From: Alphaproteobacteria bacterium
Lineage (GTDB): Bacteria > Pseudomonadota > Alphaproteobacteria > Caulobacterales > Aquidulcibacteraceae
Direction: 5' to 3'
Length of the DNA stretch: 64,000 nt
Assembly: GCA_018969015.1 (NCBI GenBank)
Contig: JAGWZE010000001.1
Span: 62,001-126,000, forward strand
The translations under genes were made by a program, and so were the position numbers. Under the pieces are notes generated by a model. That model did not search any database and was not told the DNA's origin. It was given only the letters and a program-made list of their open reading frames with translations. How positions within the stretch are numbered: the first letter of the stretch is position 1; each line of letters begins with the position of its first letter. Shown one piece after another: positions 63,120 through 64,000 of the stretch.

Positions 63120-64000
63120 ATGGCGATGTTCACGTTGCGCGCGACGACTGCGCTTGCCTTGGCGATCACGTTGATGGCGTGCGCCGCTCCGCTCCGCAGC
63201 GCCAACGAGCCCGTCGCCGCTACGCCGGCCGCCGGCATCCCTGCGGTCGCGCATCAGCGTATCCTGCCCCTTCAAGGGCAGAAAAACCTTCGCGACCTCG
63301 GCGGGTACGTGACCGCCGACGGCCGTTCGCGCGTGAAGTGGGGCGAAATCTATCGCTCCGGCGCCCTGTCGTCCCTTACGGATGACGACTATCGCGCGCT
63401 CATGCCGTTGGGGATCGCGTCGGTTGTCGATCTGCGCTCCACGGACGAACGCCGCAAGGAGCCGACGACGTGGCGCGCCGGCGCGGTCGACGCCTACGCG
63501 AAGGACTATGTATCCGACGGCGAGCGCAGCCTGTTCGCCGCGCTGATGGCGCCGGGCGCGACGCCGGAGATGGTCAAGGCCGCCATGGCCGGCTTCTACC
63601 GCCAAATGCCAGAGCAGTTCGCCGATCAGTACGCCGAAATTTTCCACCGGCTCGCCGGCCGCGACGAAGCCTTGTTGTTCCATTGCACCGCGGGGAAGGA
63701 TCGCACGGGGCTGGCCGCAGCTCTCGTTCTCATCGTGCTTGGCGTCCCGCGCGAAACCGTCCGCGCTGACTACGAGCTGACGGACCGCGCCGTCGACTTC
63801 ATGGCCCAATTCAAGGCGCAGCCGAACCCCGCACCCGAGACCGACTCCTACGCGTTCCTGCGTCGTCTGCCGCCCGAGATGGTCATGCCTCTGATGCGGG
63901 CCGATCCGGCCTATCTCGATGCTGCGCTGGCGCAGATCGAGCAGCAATACGGATCTGTCACCGCGTACGTAAAGAAGCGTCTCGGCGTGACGGACGCCGA
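63120..64000 (+). CDS. Lipoprotein tyrosine phosphatase (Y_phosphatase3), C-terminus beyond window
   Basis: At least 293 residues, open to the window end with no stop codon. A signal peptide ends in lipobox LMAC (Cys21), so the enzyme faces the periplasm. The catalytic P-loop is HCTAGKDRTG with Cys189 and Arg195, and the upstream NLRDLGGY and VVDLRSTDER regions fit the Y_phosphatase3 (MptpB/Siw14-like) family. Substrates may be phosphoproteins or phosphoinositides. It starts 30 bases after the receptor's terminator. A GGGGAGCCC precedes ATG 63120. Confidence 0.9.
   Translation, partial: MAMFTLRATTALALAITLMACAAPLRSANEPVAATPAAGIPAVAHQRILPLQGQKNLRDLGGYVTADGRSRVKWGEIYRSGALSSLTDDDYRALMPLGIASVVDLRSTDERRKEPTTWRAGAVDAYAKDYVSDGERSLFAALMAPGATPEMVKAAMAGFYRQMPEQFADQYAEIFHRLAGRDEALLFHCTAGKDRTGLAAALVLIVLGVPRETVRADYELTDRAVDFMAQFKAQPNPAPETDSYAFLRRLPPEMVMPLMRADPAYLDAALAQIEQQYGSVTAYVKKRLGVTDA

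Noticed and set aside
1-64000. CRISPR arrays, rRNA genes or insertion sequences
   Set aside because: No regularly spaced short repeats, no rRNA signatures and no transposase frame were seen; the repeats found are palindromic intergenic elements.

Overview
This 64 kb window is a stretch of GC-rich, densely coded chromosome from an alphaproteobacterium. The pointers are a ChvG/ChvI two-component pair beside a short PTS phosphorelay and ahcY, a Usg-family protein, a CC0125/CC1285-type lipoprotein, mitochondrion-like accessory proteins (SDHAF4/DUF1674, zf-CHCC, NDUFA9) and a prkA-yeaH-spoVR operon. The order is not certain; Caulobacterales/Hyphomonadaceae-like or neighbouring lineages fit. Most of the window is core chromosome. 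Only the last 5 kb, after a tRNA-Leu with an adjacent integrase, looks like a possible island edge.

Layout. 1-9.4 kb: a lipoprotein cut by the window edge, DMT exporter, lysoplasmalogenase-like protein, SDR dehydrogenase, a small response regulator, small envelope proteins, usg, LysE exporter, a fluoroacetate-dehalogenase-like hydrolase, an Mpl-like Mur ligase and argG. 9.4-18 kb: two envelope proteins, kup, the SDH assembly factor, htpX, then rsmB-rpe-heparinase. 18-23.6 kb (minus strand): chvI-chvG-EIIA(Man)-HPr-SemiSWEET-ahcY, without the hprK usually found in this cluster, and with a 10-bp-arm inverted repeat before ahcY that resembles SAM/SAH-responsive operators. 23.8-38.2 kb: hemolysin-III protein, polA, an uncharacterised membrane protein with acidic/His motifs, SLC13 transporter, P450, zf-CHCC protein, ABC ATPase, DUF4349 lipoprotein, gluQRS, serine hydrolase and a GT4 glycosyltransferase.

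38.4-43 kb is a phosphate region: pstS-pstC-pstA and a phosphate-selective-type porin, with a clear Pho box before pstS, a weaker one before the porin, and terminators after pstS and the porin. pstB and phoU are absent. 43-46.6 kb is a polyamine region: a PLP decarboxylase with a long leader, a Uma2 nuclease-fold protein and a deoxyhypusine-synthase-like enzyme. 46.7-48.8 kb is a YCII / ECF42-type sigma factor / YCII cassette. 49-54 kb is prkA-yeaH-spoVR. 54-58.6 kb holds mltA, exported msrA, a second copy of the small response regulator, an NDUFA9-like protein and an EF-hand protein. 58.7-64 kb holds tRNA-Leu(CAG), a P4-type integrase with one altered active-site position, a TonB-dependent receptor and a lipoprotein tyrosine phosphatase that runs off the window.

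Palindromic intergenic repeats recur through the window: one family with four copies, another with two loci, and several single ones. No CRISPR array, rRNA or recognisable insertion sequence was seen. Function calls rest on reading motifs in the translated sequence; no database search was run.
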